NCBI RefSeq assembly: GCF_009766085.1
Contig: NZ_LMUF01000030.1
Span: forward strand, 73,460-137,459
Length of the DNA stretch: 64,000 nt
Origin: Burkholderia sp. S171
GTDB taxonomy: Bacteria > Pseudomonadota > Gammaproteobacteria > Burkholderiales > Burkholderiaceae
Reading direction: 5' to 3'
The notes under the pieces were generated by a model, which ran no database searches, had not been told where the DNA came from, and saw nothing but the letters and a program-made list of their open reading frames with translations. Position numbers and translations under genes: made by a program. Shown here in pieces: positions 48,353 through 57,085 of this stretch; position 1 is the stretch's first letter, and each line of letters starts with the position of its first letter.

Positions 48353-48571
48353 GTCACTTTACACCAATCGACGAGACGATGCAGCACTGATCCAGGAAAA
48401 CTTCATGGTGATCGATGAATTTGTTAAATGCTGCAAGACATGGCGTTAAACACGGAATCGTGCCAACGCTCCGGCAACAAAATAACACCCGCACATTAGC
48501 TCGCGCGTCAAGCATTTAAAGCAAATTCCAGCCACTGCACACAGTTACCAACGCAGCAAAAATGCGGGGAA

Positions 48572-48886
48572 CTACTGCGCTTCGTATTGTGAAATCACGA
48601 CGCCCAATTGCTCGTTCATTTGATGCATGGTGCGGCGGATTTCTTCGGCCGGAAAGGCTTCGCCGTGACGCACGCTGTTTTGCAGCTTGAGCAATTCCGA
48701 CGCAAGCGACAACGCCGCCATTACCGCGATCCGATCCGTGCCGCGCACGCTGCTTGCGCTTCGCACTTTCGACATTTCCGCATCTACGCGCGCTACCGCT
48801 TCACGTAACGCGCCTTCAGTTTCCGGCGAACACGCGAGCCGGTACGGCGCACCGAGAATGGATACTTCGATCTGTTTCGTCGTCAT
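48572..48886 (-). CDS. zapA: Cell division protein ZapA
   Basis: This 104-residue FtsZ-ring stabiliser starts TTKQIEVSILGAPYRLACSPETE, matches ZapA and ends in a coiled-coil helix (IRRTMHQMNEQLGVVISQYE). DRIAVMAALSLASELL is the conserved middle. It overlaps the upstream gene by four bases (ATGA). The promoter and 6S RNA follow downstream on the same strand. Confidence 0.92.
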   Translation of the reverse strand: MTTKQIEVSILGAPYRLACSPETEGALREAVARVDAEMSKVRSASSVRGTDRIAVMAALSLASELLKLQNSVRHGEAFPAEEIRRTMHQMNEQLGVVISQYEAQ

Positions 48887-49266
48887 GCCTTTTCTCCGTG
48901 ATGGTGTGATTCTTCATGCAACGCACCGTGCGCCGAGTCGGCGGTATCCGGTTCGATGCCGCCATCGGGAGGCAAAAGGGCAAGCTGGTTATCCGGCTCC
49001 GGTGCAGCTTTCGCACGCGGCAATTTTTCGAGAATCGCGTTGAGGCGAATCTGCGCGTCGTCGATCTTGGCCGACAGCGAGTCACGCTCCGCCACCAGTG
49101 CGTCGCGTTCTTCGCGCATGGCCGCAAGTTCGCCCTGCGTGTTGACATGGTCGGCGCGCAACTGTTCGAGTTGCTGGGCCAACGCATCATGAGCTTGATG
49201 ATGGCGTTCGCTGATCTTGATCAGCCGGCCGATATTCAGTGACAGTGATTCGAGTTCGTTGAGCAT
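48883..49266 (-). CDS. ZapB-like coiled-coil protein upstream of zapA
   Basis: This 127-residue protein is nearly all coiled coil: LESLSLNIGRLIKISERHHQAHDALAQQLEQLRADH through to ERDSLSAKIDDAQIRLNAILEKLP. A disordered acidic/His-rich tail follows (HGALHEESHHHGEKA). It is the betaproteobacterial ZapB-like partner that precedes zapA, with which it overlaps by four bases. The start at ATG 49266 gives the conserved MLNELESL; the frame is open further upstream. Confidence 0.82.
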   Translation of the reverse strand: MLNELESLSLNIGRLIKISERHHQAHDALAQQLEQLRADHVNTQGELAAMREERDALVAERDSLSAKIDDAQIRLNAILEKLPRAKAAPEPDNQLALLPPDGGIEPDTADSAHGALHEESHHHGEKA

Positions 49267-49571
49267 GTGCTGCGTCCTCTTAAGACCTCGCATTTTAGCG
49301 CGCTTCTCCGGCGCTTCAGAAATTTGGTTCGTTTCCAGACGTAACAGCAATTGGTCTTCAAAGCATGGGCGCGGCCCTTTATTTGTAGGGGGAAACGTCT
49401 TACACGGATTCGTTCTCCCGTTCATTCAGGCGTGCGAGCGTTCTTCGGAATATCGCGCGGGAGCCTATAAAACAGGGGTAAATCGAATAATCGAACCACG
49501 CCACGGATGGTCTGTACGGCCGCCTTGTCCTGCTTTCTTGACGGGTCATTGTGCCGCTCTTAAACTGCCGC
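49267..49571. other. Promoter region, no gene seen
   Basis: About 300 bases separate the divergent zapB-like gene and the cobalamin riboswitch. I see no reading frame with family resemblance. It must hold both promoters, but no convincing pair of hexamers can be fixed by eye. Confidence 0.4.
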
Positions 49572-49740
49572 CACCTTGGTGCTCGGGCGTGAATGCCAGC
49601 GCGCAGCCAAGCGAGGAGCTGGGCGCCGCGTCAACCCGGACGAGCCAGCCTGCGCTGCCCCCGCAACGGTAAGCGACTCCCACGCAAGTTGCAAGCTGGT
49701 CCTGGCACGCGTCGTCCGACAGATTTCACCACTCGAAATG
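49572..49740 (+). promoter_or_regulatory. Cobalamin (adenosylcobalamin) riboswitch
   Basis: The RNA carries the B12 box CTGCCCCCGCAACGGTAA at 49655-49672. An upstream TTGGTGCTCGGGCGTGAATGCC-type segment and a downstream GTCCGACAGATTTCACCACT segment complete the conserved core. These are the ordered elements of the cobalamin riboswitch. High cobalamin should shut off the downstream genes. It lies upstream of a btuB remnant and btuCD-cobTSC, all in the same orientation. The outer ends are approximate. Confidence 0.88.
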
Positions 49741-49741
49741 G

Positions 49742-49966
49742 CGTCCGGCCGCAACCGCAGCGGTCATCCGCCGTGCTTCAACCTTCGACGGTCTGTACTA
49801 TCCGTTCAGCGGCAATCCGTTGGTCGCCCCAAGCGTTGCCGTTCCGTGGGCCGGCGCGCTTATCCATAACCTCGACAACCTTTTCAACAAGGACCCGTAG
49901 CTTGCGCACTCGTACAACACGCCGCGTCGCGACGCCTCCATCACGCCTGGCCCACACCCGCAGTGA
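49742..49966 (+). pseudogene. Remnant of a TonB-dependent B12 receptor (btuB) C terminus
   Basis: One frame after the riboswitch reads as the tail of a BtuB-type receptor: HNLDNLFNKDP, a TAG stop at 49898, then in the same frame LAHSYNTPRRDASIT and a stop at 49964-49966. BtuB-like receptors normally end with a motif of the form NLFDKDYELAxGYNTPGRxxFVxLxYxPQ, so both halves align with a single inserted stop. The upstream part (GLYYPFSGNPLVAPS) is not recognisable and the rest of the roughly 600-codon receptor is missing. This suggests a deletion that joined the riboswitch to the 3' end of btuB. Confidence 0.6.
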
Positions 49967-49977
49967 ACGTTAAGCGC

Positions 49978-50970
49978 ATGAACGCCCAGCGCGCTTTCAT
50001 GGTCTGGACCGGGCTTGCTCTGGCCGCGCTTGCTGTGTTCGTGGCGTCGCTGGCGCTGGGGAGTATTGCCGTGTCACCGCTGCGGGTAATGCAGGCGCTT
50101 GCGTCCCGGTCGACTGAGGTGATCGATGAAATCGTGCTCAGTCTGCGCCTGCCGCGCGCGCTCGGCGGCTTTGCTGCGGGTGCCTTGCTTGGCATGGCGG
50201 GCGCATTGCTGCAGGTCCTGCTGCGCAATCCTTTGGCCGAACCGTATGTGCTCGGCGTATCGGGTGGCGCAGCCGCGTTCGCGCTCGCCGCGATGTTGTT
50301 CTCCCTGTCGTGGTGGAGCGTCGACGTTGCCGCTTTCGCGGGCGCGTTCTTATCGATACTGCTTGTGCTCGGCCTCGCCCGGCGCGAGTTGTGGCGTGGG
50401 GAACCGCAGGACACATCGCCGAGATTACTGCTCACCGGCGCGGTGATCGCGGCGGCGTGGGGCGCGTTGATCACGCTCATGCTCGCTGTCGCGCCCGAGA
50501 ACCGCTTGCGCGGCATGGTGTTCTGGCTGACCGGCGACCTGAATGGCGTCGCTATGCCGTGGACCGCTTTGATCGCGCTGGCGATTGCGGTGATCGCGAT
50601 CGTGCCGGCCGCGCCCCAGCTCAACGTCTTGCTGCGTGGCGACGTAGCAGCCGAGGCGCTCGGCGTGCGCGTCGTGCAGTTGAGACTACGTATATATCTG
50701 GTGGCGTCGCTGGCGGCAGCCGCTGCGGTGACGACGGCCGGGACCATCGGCTTTATCGGGCTCGTGGTGCCGCATGTGTTGCGGCTCGCATTCGGCAACG
50801 ATCAACGCATGCTGCTGCCTGCATCGGCGCTGGCTGGCGGCCTGGCTGTGATGGGAGCGGACCTGATCGCGCGCACGGTGATCGCGCCGGCGCAGTTGCC
50901 GGTGGGCGTTATCACCGCGCTGATCGGCGTGCCGGTGTTCTTGTGGATGCTCCTCAGGCGCGCGCCATGA
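49978..50970 (+). CDS. btuC: Vitamin B12 ABC transporter permease BtuC
   Basis: This 330-residue FecCD-type permease has about ten membrane helices. Signatures are SLRLPRALGGFAAGALLGMAGALLQVLLRNPLAEPYVLGVSGGAA, GLVVPHVLRLAFGNDQRMLLPASALAGG and LPVGVITALIGVPVFLWML. It could in principle be a siderophore permease. The riboswitch upstream and the cobTSC genes downstream make cobalamin the clear assignment. ATG 49978 and GTG 49963 are both possible starts without strong ribosome binding sites. It overlaps btuD by four bases. Confidence 0.9.
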   Translation: MNAQRAFMVWTGLALAALAVFVASLALGSIAVSPLRVMQALASRSTEVIDEIVLSLRLPRALGGFAAGALLGMAGALLQVLLRNPLAEPYVLGVSGGAAAFALAAMLFSLSWWSVDVAAFAGAFLSILLVLGLARRELWRGEPQDTSPRLLLTGAVIAAAWGALITLMLAVAPENRLRGMVFWLTGDLNGVAMPWTALIALAIAVIAIVPAAPQLNVLLRGDVAAEALGVRVVQLRLRIYLVASLAAAAAVTTAGTIGFIGLVVPHVLRLAFGNDQRMLLPASALAGGLAVMGADLIARTVIAPAQLPVGVITALIGVPVFLWMLLRRAP

Positions 50971-51752
50971 ACGGTCTTCAGATCACTCAACTTACGCTGC
51001 GGGTAGGAAAACGCGTGTTGATCAGCGACCTCACGCAGACCTTCGCGCCCGGCGAAATGTGGTGCATTGCCGGGCCGAACGGCGCGGGCAAGACGACGCT
51101 GATTGCAGCGATGGCGGGAATGTCGAAGACGGCATCGAATGCGATTTCACTCGATGGAAAAGCGTTAAACGCCTGGGGCGCGACAGAGCTAGCCCGCCGC
51201 CGCGCGTTGATGCCGCAAGCCACGCACGATGCATTCAGCGCCGCCGTACTCGACACCGTCATGCTCAACCGCTTTCCGCATCTCACCGGCTGGGGTTGGG
51301 AAAGCGACGCGGACCGCGCGGCTGCGAACGCGGCGCTGGATATGCTCGGCCTCGCTGAGTTCGCTTCACGCGATGTCTTGTCACTCTCAGGCGGCGAACG
51401 TCAACGCGTGGCGCTGGCCGCGACCTTGTGCCAGGATGCGCCGCTATTATTGCTCGATGAACCGCTCGCGCATCTCGACGTGCATCATCAGATCGATTGC
51501 CTTGAAGCGTTGAGCCGCTGGGTGAGTTCGAAACAACGCAGCGTGATTTTCTCGTGTCACGATCTGAACCTTGCCCGGCGTTTCGCCACGCACGCTTTAC
51601 TGCTCGACGGCGCCGGCCACACGCATGCCGGTCCTGTCCGCGATGTCCTCACGCCCGAGCGTGCCGGCGCCGCGTTCGGTTATCCGCTTACCCTGATCCA
51701 GCAGGACGGTCACGAGGCGCTCGTGCCCGTGATGCGTTCAAAACAACCATGA
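50967..51752 (+). CDS. btuD: Vitamin B12 ABC transporter ATPase BtuD
   Basis: This 261-residue ATPase energises BtuC. It has Walker A GPNGAGKTTLIAAM, the signature LSLSGGERQRVALAATL, Walker B LLLLDEPLAHLDVHHQ and the His-switch FSCHDLNLARRF. It starts at an ATG that overlaps the btuC stop and ends in an ATGA overlap with cobT, so the three are translationally coupled. Confidence 0.9.
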   Translation: MNGLQITQLTLRVGKRVLISDLTQTFAPGEMWCIAGPNGAGKTTLIAAMAGMSKTASNAISLDGKALNAWGATELARRRALMPQATHDAFSAAVLDTVMLNRFPHLTGWGWESDADRAAANAALDMLGLAEFASRDVLSLSGGERQRVALAATLCQDAPLLLLDEPLAHLDVHHQIDCLEALSRWVSSKQRSVIFSCHDLNLARRFATHALLLDGAGHTHAGPVRDVLTPERAGAAFGYPLTLIQQDGHEALVPVMRSKQP

Positions 51753-52810
51753 ACAACACTATGAACGACACACTTCCCCGTCCTGAACCGCTCGATCGAT
51801 CGATGGCGGCCGAACTGCAACATGTGATCGATACGAAGACAAAACCGCCAGGCAGTCTTGGCCGGCTCGAATCGCTTGGGCTGCAAATCGGGCTGATCCA
51901 GCGGACTTTGAAGCCATGTATCGAGCGGCCGGCGATCATTGTTTTTGCGGGCGATCACGGTATTGCGGCCGAAGGCGTGAGTCCGTTCCCGCAGGAAGTG
52001 ACGGTGCAGATGGTCGCGAATTTCATCGCGGGCGGGGCGGCGATCAATGCGTTGTCGAAGGCTGCGGGCATGACGCTCGAAGTGGTGGACGCGGGTGTGG
52101 CGAGCGCGTCGCCAGCGGCGGCAGGGTTCGTCGATGCAGCGATCCGGCGCGGCGGTACGCGCAACTTCGCGCACGAACCGGCGATGACCCACGACGAAGT
52201 GTTGCAAGCCATCGAGCGTGGGGCTGCGCGCGTGCGTTGTCACGCGGCGCTCGGAACCAACGTGATTGGCTTCGGCGAGATGGGGATAGCGAATACATCG
52301 GCGGCGGCCTGCCTGATGAGCCGGCTCTGCAATGTCGAGATCGACGCGTGCGTGGGACGTGGCACCGGACTCGATGACGCCGGCTTGAACCACAAGCGCG
52401 ATGTGCTCGCTGCGGCTTTAAAGAAACACGCTGCATCGACTGATCCGATCGAGACACTGGCCATCTTCGGCGGCTTTGAAATCGCGATGATCGTAGGCGC
52501 TTTCCTCGCGGCGGCGGAAGCGCGCATGACGATTCTCGTCGATGGTTTTATCGTGACGTCGGCGTTGCTTGTGGCTCACGCACTTAATCCGGCGGTCCTT
52601 GATTACTGCGTGTTCGCGCATGCATCGGACGAAACAGGGCACCGGCGCATGCTGGAGCATCTCAACGCGGCGCCGTTGCTGCAGCTTGGATTGCGTCTCG
52701 GCGAAGGGACCGGCGCCGCGCTCGCATTACCGTTGTTGCGCGCGGCGGTGGCGTTTATCAATGAAATGGCGAGCTTCGAATCCGCTGGTGTGTCCGACAA
52801 GGCCGTGTGA
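51749..52810 (+). CDS. cobT: Nicotinate-nucleotide-dimethylbenzimidazole phosphoribosyltransferase CobT
   Basis: This 353-residue enzyme activates the lower ligand base to alpha-ribazole phosphate. TKPPGSLGRLESLGLQIG, FAGDHGIAAEGVSPFPQEVT, GFGEMGIANTSAAACL and GGFEIAMIVGAFL are CobT signatures, and the catalytic Glu is in ETGHRRMLEHL-like FAHASDETGHRRML/LRLGEGTGAALAL. ATG 51749 overlaps the btuD stop; ATG 51761 would also work. cobS follows after seven bases. Confidence 0.93.
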   Translation: MNNTMNDTLPRPEPLDRSMAAELQHVIDTKTKPPGSLGRLESLGLQIGLIQRTLKPCIERPAIIVFAGDHGIAAEGVSPFPQEVTVQMVANFIAGGAAINALSKAAGMTLEVVDAGVASASPAAAGFVDAAIRRGGTRNFAHEPAMTHDEVLQAIERGAARVRCHAALGTNVIGFGEMGIANTSAAACLMSRLCNVEIDACVGRGTGLDDAGLNHKRDVLAAALKKHAASTDPIETLAIFGGFEIAMIVGAFLAAAEARMTILVDGFIVTSALLVAHALNPAVLDYCVFAHASDETGHRRMLEHLNAAPLLQLGLRLGEGTGAALALPLLRAAVAFINEMASFESAGVSDKAV

Positions 52811-52817
52811 TCTTGTC

Positions 52818-53579
52818 ATGAACCGGCCATCGCAGGAACTCCGCTATTTCTTCACTGCGCTCGGGTATTTCACTCGCGTGCCGGTACCGCGTTGGGTCGG
52901 TTTCGAAGCGCATTATCTGAATGCGGCGGCGCGTTATTTTCCGTTGATCGGCGCGCTGGTTGGCGGGCTTGGCGCGGTCGTTTATCTCGCTGCAATTCAA
53001 GTGTTTCCGGCAGGCGTGGCCGTGTTGTTGTCGATGGCCGCAACGCTGCTTGTGACCGGCGCATTCCACGAAGATGGCCTCGCCGATTGCGCCGATGCCT
53101 TCGGCGGCGGGTACACCCGCGAGGATGTCCTGCGCATCATGCACGACTCGCGGATCGGCGCATTCGGGGCGATTGCGTTGATCGTTGCGCTCGCGCTGAA
53201 GTGGCAGACATTGGGCTCGATGCTGCCGTTGCGCGCAGCGTGGATGATCGTCGCGGCGCATGCGGCAAGCCGCACGTTCGCCATCAGCTATCTTTGCACG
53301 CTCGACTATGTACGCGCCGAAGGCAAGGCGAAACCGGTCGCGCAGAAGATGAGCGCGAGCGCGTTTCTGTTAGCTGCCTTGTTTGGATTGCCGTGGCTTT
53401 TCTGGCCCGACTGGCGGCTTGGATGCGTGATGATCGTGGCGCTCGGCGTGTTGCGTTTTGCCATGGGGCGATACTTCGTCAAGCGTATCGGCGGTTATAC
53501 CGGCGACTGCCTGGGCTTTGCGCAGCAGATTTTTGAACTGGCAATCTACCTGATTGGACTCGGATGGATCTCGTCCTGA
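52818..53579 (+). CDS. cobS: Adenosylcobinamide-GDP ribazoletransferase CobS
   Basis: This 253-residue inner-membrane enzyme joins AdoCbi-GDP and alpha-ribazole (phosphate), the last joining step of cobalamin. GYFTRVPVPRW, AARYFPLIGALVGGL, FHEDGLADCADAFGGGYTREDVLRIMHDSRIGAFG and YVRAEGKAKPVAQ are the CobS motifs; the membrane helices are evident. Its 3' end overlaps cobC by 16 bases. Confidence 0.94.
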   Translation: MNRPSQELRYFFTALGYFTRVPVPRWVGFEAHYLNAAARYFPLIGALVGGLGAVVYLAAIQVFPAGVAVLLSMAATLLVTGAFHEDGLADCADAFGGGYTREDVLRIMHDSRIGAFGAIALIVALALKWQTLGSMLPLRAAWMIVAAHAASRTFAISYLCTLDYVRAEGKAKPVAQKMSASAFLLAALFGLPWLFWPDWRLGCVMIVALGVLRFAMGRYFVKRIGGYTGDCLGFAQQIFELAIYLIGLGWISS

Positions 53580-54136
53580 TTCGGCATCCGGCTGTGGGTA
53601 TTGACGCCGGGATTTGTTATGGCCGCACTGATGTCCCGCTGCTCTGCGATGCAGTCGATTCGGCGCGTTCGCTGGAGGAGCGTTTGCGGCTGCTAAAAGT
53701 GCCGGCGGTTGAAGGTGTCTGGCACACAAGTCCGTTGAGCCGATGCCACCTTTTGGCCGAAGCACTCGGCACCATTCAAGCAGATCCACGATTGCAGGAA
53801 CTCGATTTCGGCGCATGGGAAGGGCAGCGATGGGACGGCCTTGATCGCGCGATGCTCGATGCCTGGGCAAAGGATCTTGAACACGCCCGCGAGCATGGCG
53901 GCGAGAGTGTCGCGCAGTTCGCCGAGCGGGTAGTGGGTTGGGCCGATTCGGTTTTTGCAGCCGATACCACCGGCCCGATTCATGCCGTGACGCACGCCGG
54001 CGTCATACGCGTATTGACGGCTCATTTACTCGGCGTTTCGCGCGCGAACGCGATTCAATGGCCGCTGGATTTCGGCGCGATCGTCTGGTTGAAACGCGTG
54101 CGTGATGAGTGGCTGCTCGTCCGCTGGAACGCCTGA
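53564..54136 (+). CDS. cobC: Histidine phosphatase, alpha-ribazole phosphatase CobC
   Basis: This 190-residue histidine phosphatase has the catalytic RHP motif at the N terminus (LVLIRHPAVGIDAGICYGRTDVPL), LSRCHLLAEAL, LDFGAWEGQRWDGL and the second His in VTHAGVIRVL. It should remove phosphate from alpha-ribazole phosphate or cobalamin 5'-phosphate. The long overlap with cobS indicates coupling. It ends five bases from the convergent btuF gene. Confidence 0.88.
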   Translation: MDLVLIRHPAVGIDAGICYGRTDVPLLCDAVDSARSLEERLRLLKVPAVEGVWHTSPLSRCHLLAEALGTIQADPRLQELDFGAWEGQRWDGLDRAMLDAWAKDLEHAREHGGESVAQFAERVVGWADSVFAADTTGPIHAVTHAGVIRVLTAHLLGVSRANAIQWPLDFGAIVWLKRVRDEWLLVRWNA

Positions 54137-54140
54137 AGCT

Positions 54141-55052
54141 TTACTTCGGACGCCGCGTTCGGGCTGCTTCCAGGTCTTCACACAACGTAGCCGCTCCGAG
54201 CGCAAGACGCGGTGTTGGCCGGTTAATCAGATCGCCGTCGATACCAAACAGATTGCCGCGCGCAACCGCCTTTATCGACGGCCATTTGCGCCACGCATCC
54301 AGCGACGTCAACGCATGTTCCGAACTCGTCGCACCCGGCGTCGCTGTCACGATGGCTTCGGGATCGGCGGCGAGCACGGCTTCGGTCGAGATGGTGGGCA
54401 CCAGCGGTTTAAGATCGGTGAACACGTTGTGGCCGCCGCATAAATCGATCACTTCGCTGATGATGTGCGTCCCGTTGAGCGTCATCAGCGGGTCGTCCCA
54501 GACCTGATAAAACACGCTCACTGGCGGCCGGTTCGAATAACGCGTCCGCAAACCGGCGATATCTTGACGGAACGCGTTCGACGCCTTGTTCGCCTCAGCC
54601 GATGTCCCGAGCAGGACGCCGAGTTTATCGATGGTGAGAGGGATATCGTCCAGCCTGTGAGGCTCGCTGAAAAACAGCGGCACATGCAGCTCGCGCAATC
54701 GGTCGATTTGCCGCATCGCATTGCCGTGACGCCAGACGACGATCAGGTCGGGTTTCATCGCGACGATGCGTTCGAGGTCCAGCGATTTGTTATCGCCCAC
54801 GCGAGGGATGGCTTTGGCTTGCGGCGGGTAGTCGCTATAGCTGACCGCACCGACCACGCCCGCACCGCCGCCCGCGGCGAACAGGAGTTCGGTGACGTGC
54901 GGCGCAAGACTCACGATGCGCTGTGCGGGGGCGGCGAGGGTGACGGTGGCGCCAGTGTCGTCGGTGACAGTGAGGGTTTCGGCGCGGGCTGGGGCCGATG
55001 CGAAAATCGCAGCAGCGATAAAGCTCAGCGTGAGGAAGTGGCGCAGGGTCAT
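54141..55052 (-). CDS. btuF: Cobalamin-binding periplasmic protein BtuF
   Basis: This 303-residue helical-backbone binding protein has a signal peptide ending ARA-E (about residue 25). The mature part shows RIVSLAPHVTELLFAAGGGAGVVGAVSYSDYPPQAKAIPRVGD, the BtuF signature, and LDLERIVAMKPDLIVVWRHGN. It should deliver cobalamin or cobinamide to BtuCD, which is encoded on the opposite strand 3.2 kb away. The 90 bases to the upstream gene show no hairpin I can name. Confidence 0.9.
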   Translation of the reverse strand: MTLRHFLTLSFIAAAIFASAPARAETLTVTDDTGATVTLAAPAQRIVSLAPHVTELLFAAGGGAGVVGAVSYSDYPPQAKAIPRVGDNKSLDLERIVAMKPDLIVVWRHGNAMRQIDRLRELHVPLFFSEPHRLDDIPLTIDKLGVLLGTSAEANKASNAFRQDIAGLRTRYSNRPPVSVFYQVWDDPLMTLNGTHIISEVIDLCGGHNVFTDLKPLVPTISTEAVLAADPEAIVTATPGATSSEHALTSLDAWRKWPSIKAVARGNLFGIDGDLINRPTPRLALGAATLCEDLEAARTRRPK

Positions 55053-55142
55053 GAGGTGTGTCGGTTCGGGTGCTACGATCTAAGCACGACTACGCGCGTT
55101 TTTTTGGGGATCGTGGTGGGTGAATCGCCTTAAAAGAAAGGC

Positions 55143-56150
55143 TCAGCGGATCGCATTGACGGCGGCGTTAAACGCCTCCGCAAACCGCGCCCATTCCTCT
55201 TCCGATCCTGTCAAACCAATTCGCAAACTTGGCGACGCGCCGTGCTCGAAGAGCCGTGTCCAGATTCCGCGCGTGGCCAAAGCATGCTGCAGTGCCTTCG
55301 CTTTGTCGGTCTCGAACCATACAAAAAGCGGTGTTGCATGGGGATCGAAACCTTGTTTGCGGATTAACGCTGCGAGCCTTGCACTGTGGCGAGTTAACGT
55401 AGCGCGAGTATCTGCTTGCCATGAAAGATCATTGAATGCGGCCTGCACCGCGTGTCGTGCCGGACCGTTCACCGTCCACGCACCGAGTGCTTCCGAAAGC
55501 GCATCGCGCAGGGGTGCCGCCGCGAGCACAAACCCCGCGCGAATCCCGGCCAGCCCATAAAACTTGCCGACCGAGCGCAGCACGACCAACCCTGCGCGCT
55601 CACTCTCCGATGCCAACGAGAAAGCCGCATCGCCGTAGGCATCGGCGAACGCTTCGTCGACGATCAACGTGCCACCGCGCGCGGCCAGTTGCTCGTGCCA
55701 CCGCAGCAGCACTTCGCGCCCGATACGTTCGGTCGTCGGATTGTTAGGATTCGCAACGATCACATGATCAACGCCATTCTCTAAATCGCCCGATGCAACA
55801 TCAAGACCGACGATCCGATGCCCCGCCCGCTCAAACGCCGGACCGTACTCACCGTAGGTCAACGGCGCAACGGCCGCGACGCCGCGCTTCAACACGCCCG
55901 GAAGCGCACGAATCGCAGCCTGACTGCCCGCAACCGGCAGCGCCCCCGGCGCGCCATAGTGCCGCGCTGCAAGCTCGGCCAGGCCATCGGCGTCTTCGGG
56001 CAAGCGGCGCCATGCGTCCATTGGCACGGGCGGGACGGGATACGCCCGCGGATTGATCCCCGTCGATAAATCCAGCCAGTCGCCCAGCGCGATTCCGTAT
56101 CGATGCGCAGCTTCCCGTAGATTCCCGCCATGCCGGATGGGATCAACCAT
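55143..56150 (-). CDS. cobD: Threonine-phosphate decarboxylase CobD (CobC of Pseudomonas)
   Basis: This 335-residue PLP enzyme makes (R)-1-aminopropan-2-yl phosphate, the linker of the nucleotide loop. RHGGNLREAAHRYG, LDLSTGINPRAYPV, VANPNNPTT and VDEAFADAYGD are typical of the family; the Schiff-base lysine follows LRSVGKFYGLAGIRAGF. The name follows Salmonella usage. The start lies inside the cbiB end (8-base overlap), so translation is coupled. Confidence 0.9.
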   Translation of the reverse strand: MVDPIRHGGNLREAAHRYGIALGDWLDLSTGINPRAYPVPPVPMDAWRRLPEDADGLAELAARHYGAPGALPVAGSQAAIRALPGVLKRGVAAVAPLTYGEYGPAFERAGHRIVGLDVASGDLENGVDHVIVANPNNPTTERIGREVLLRWHEQLAARGGTLIVDEAFADAYGDAAFSLASESERAGLVVLRSVGKFYGLAGIRAGFVLAAAPLRDALSEALGAWTVNGPARHAVQAAFNDLSWQADTRATLTRHSARLAALIRKQGFDPHATPLFVWFETDKAKALQHALATRGIWTRLFEHGASPSLRIGLTGSEEEWARFAEAFNAAVNAIR

Positions 56151-57084
56151 GAAACCCCACACCCGTGAAAGCCAGCACCAGCAGCACCGCGAGCCAGAGC
56201 ATCGTCGTACGTTCGACCAGCCGCAGCGCCGCCACCACGTGCCGCGGCGAGGCGGTCATTCCAAACCCGAGCACGGGCCGCGTTTCCAGCGTCCCGTTAT
56301 AGATCGCCGGGCCGCCGAGCAGCACGTTCAGGCTTCCCGCGCCCGCCGCCATCACGGGCCCCGCGTTCGGACTGTCCCACAGCGGTGCCTGCGTGCGCCA
56401 GCAGCGCCACGCCGTGCGGGTGTCGCCCATCAGGGCGTAGCTCGCGGCCGTGAGCCGCGCGGGCACGAAGTTCAGGACATCGTCGAAACGGGCGGCGGCC
56501 CAGCCGAAGCGCAAATAGCGCGGCGTCCGGTAACCCCACATCGCGTCGAGGGTGTTGGCGAGGCGGAACATCAGCGCCCCCGGTCCGCCCGCGATGACGA
56601 ACCAGAACAGCGCGCCGAAAATTGCGTCGTTGCCGTTTTCCAGTGCGGATTCCACGGCGGCGCGGGACAGCGCGGCTTCATCGGCGTTGCTGGTGTCGCG
56701 CGATACGATCCGCGCCGTGAGCTTTCGCGCGGCGGGCAGATCGCCGAGCCCGAGCGCGCGGGCGATCGGCGCGATGTGATCCCGCAGGCTTTTAGCGCCC
56801 AGTGAGAACCACAGCAGCGCGACATGCACGGCGCATGCGGCGGCGAACGGCAGCGCGCTCACGAGAATCCAGCTCACTATTACCGGCGGCACGACGGCCA
56901 GCAGCCACGCGAGAATGCCCGCCGGCCGCGCCCGGAAACCCGTATTCATCTTTGCTTCGATACGCGTGGCAAGCCGCCCGAACGCGACCAGCGGATGCCG
57001 TGTGTTTGGCTCGCCGAAGATCCGGTCGATCACGACGCCCGCAATGGCGAGCATCGCCGTGACGTAAAAGGAGAGCAGCAGCAT
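56143..57084 (-). CDS. cbiB: Adenosylcobinamide-phosphate synthase CbiB
   Basis: This 313-residue membrane amide synthase attaches aminopropanol phosphate to adenosylcobyric acid. VIDRIFGEPNTRHPLVAFGRLAT, IVSRDTSNADEAALSRAAVESALENGNDAIFGALFW and WGYRTPRYLRFGWAAARFDDVLNFVPARLTA are the CbiB motifs. It has several membrane helices. ATG 57084 lies one base from the cobU stop. In alpha- and betaproteobacteria the gene is also called cobD. Confidence 0.92.
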   Translation of the reverse strand: MLLLSFYVTAMLAIAGVVIDRIFGEPNTRHPLVAFGRLATRIEAKMNTGFRARPAGILAWLLAVVPPVIVSWILVSALPFAAACAVHVALLWFSLGAKSLRDHIAPIARALGLGDLPAARKLTARIVSRDTSNADEAALSRAAVESALENGNDAIFGALFWFVIAGGPGALMFRLANTLDAMWGYRTPRYLRFGWAAARFDDVLNFVPARLTAASYALMGDTRTAWRCWRTQAPLWDSPNAGPVMAAGAGSLNVLLGGPAIYNGTLETRPVLGFGMTASPRHVVAALRLVERTTMLWLAVLLVLAFTGVGFHG

Positions 57085-57085
57085 G

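Noticed and set aside
50310-51752. Extension of btuD frame to a 480-codon protein
   Set aside because: The upstream part overlaps btuC in another frame and is Arg-rich without motifs; BtuD begins at the ATG overlapping the btuC stop.
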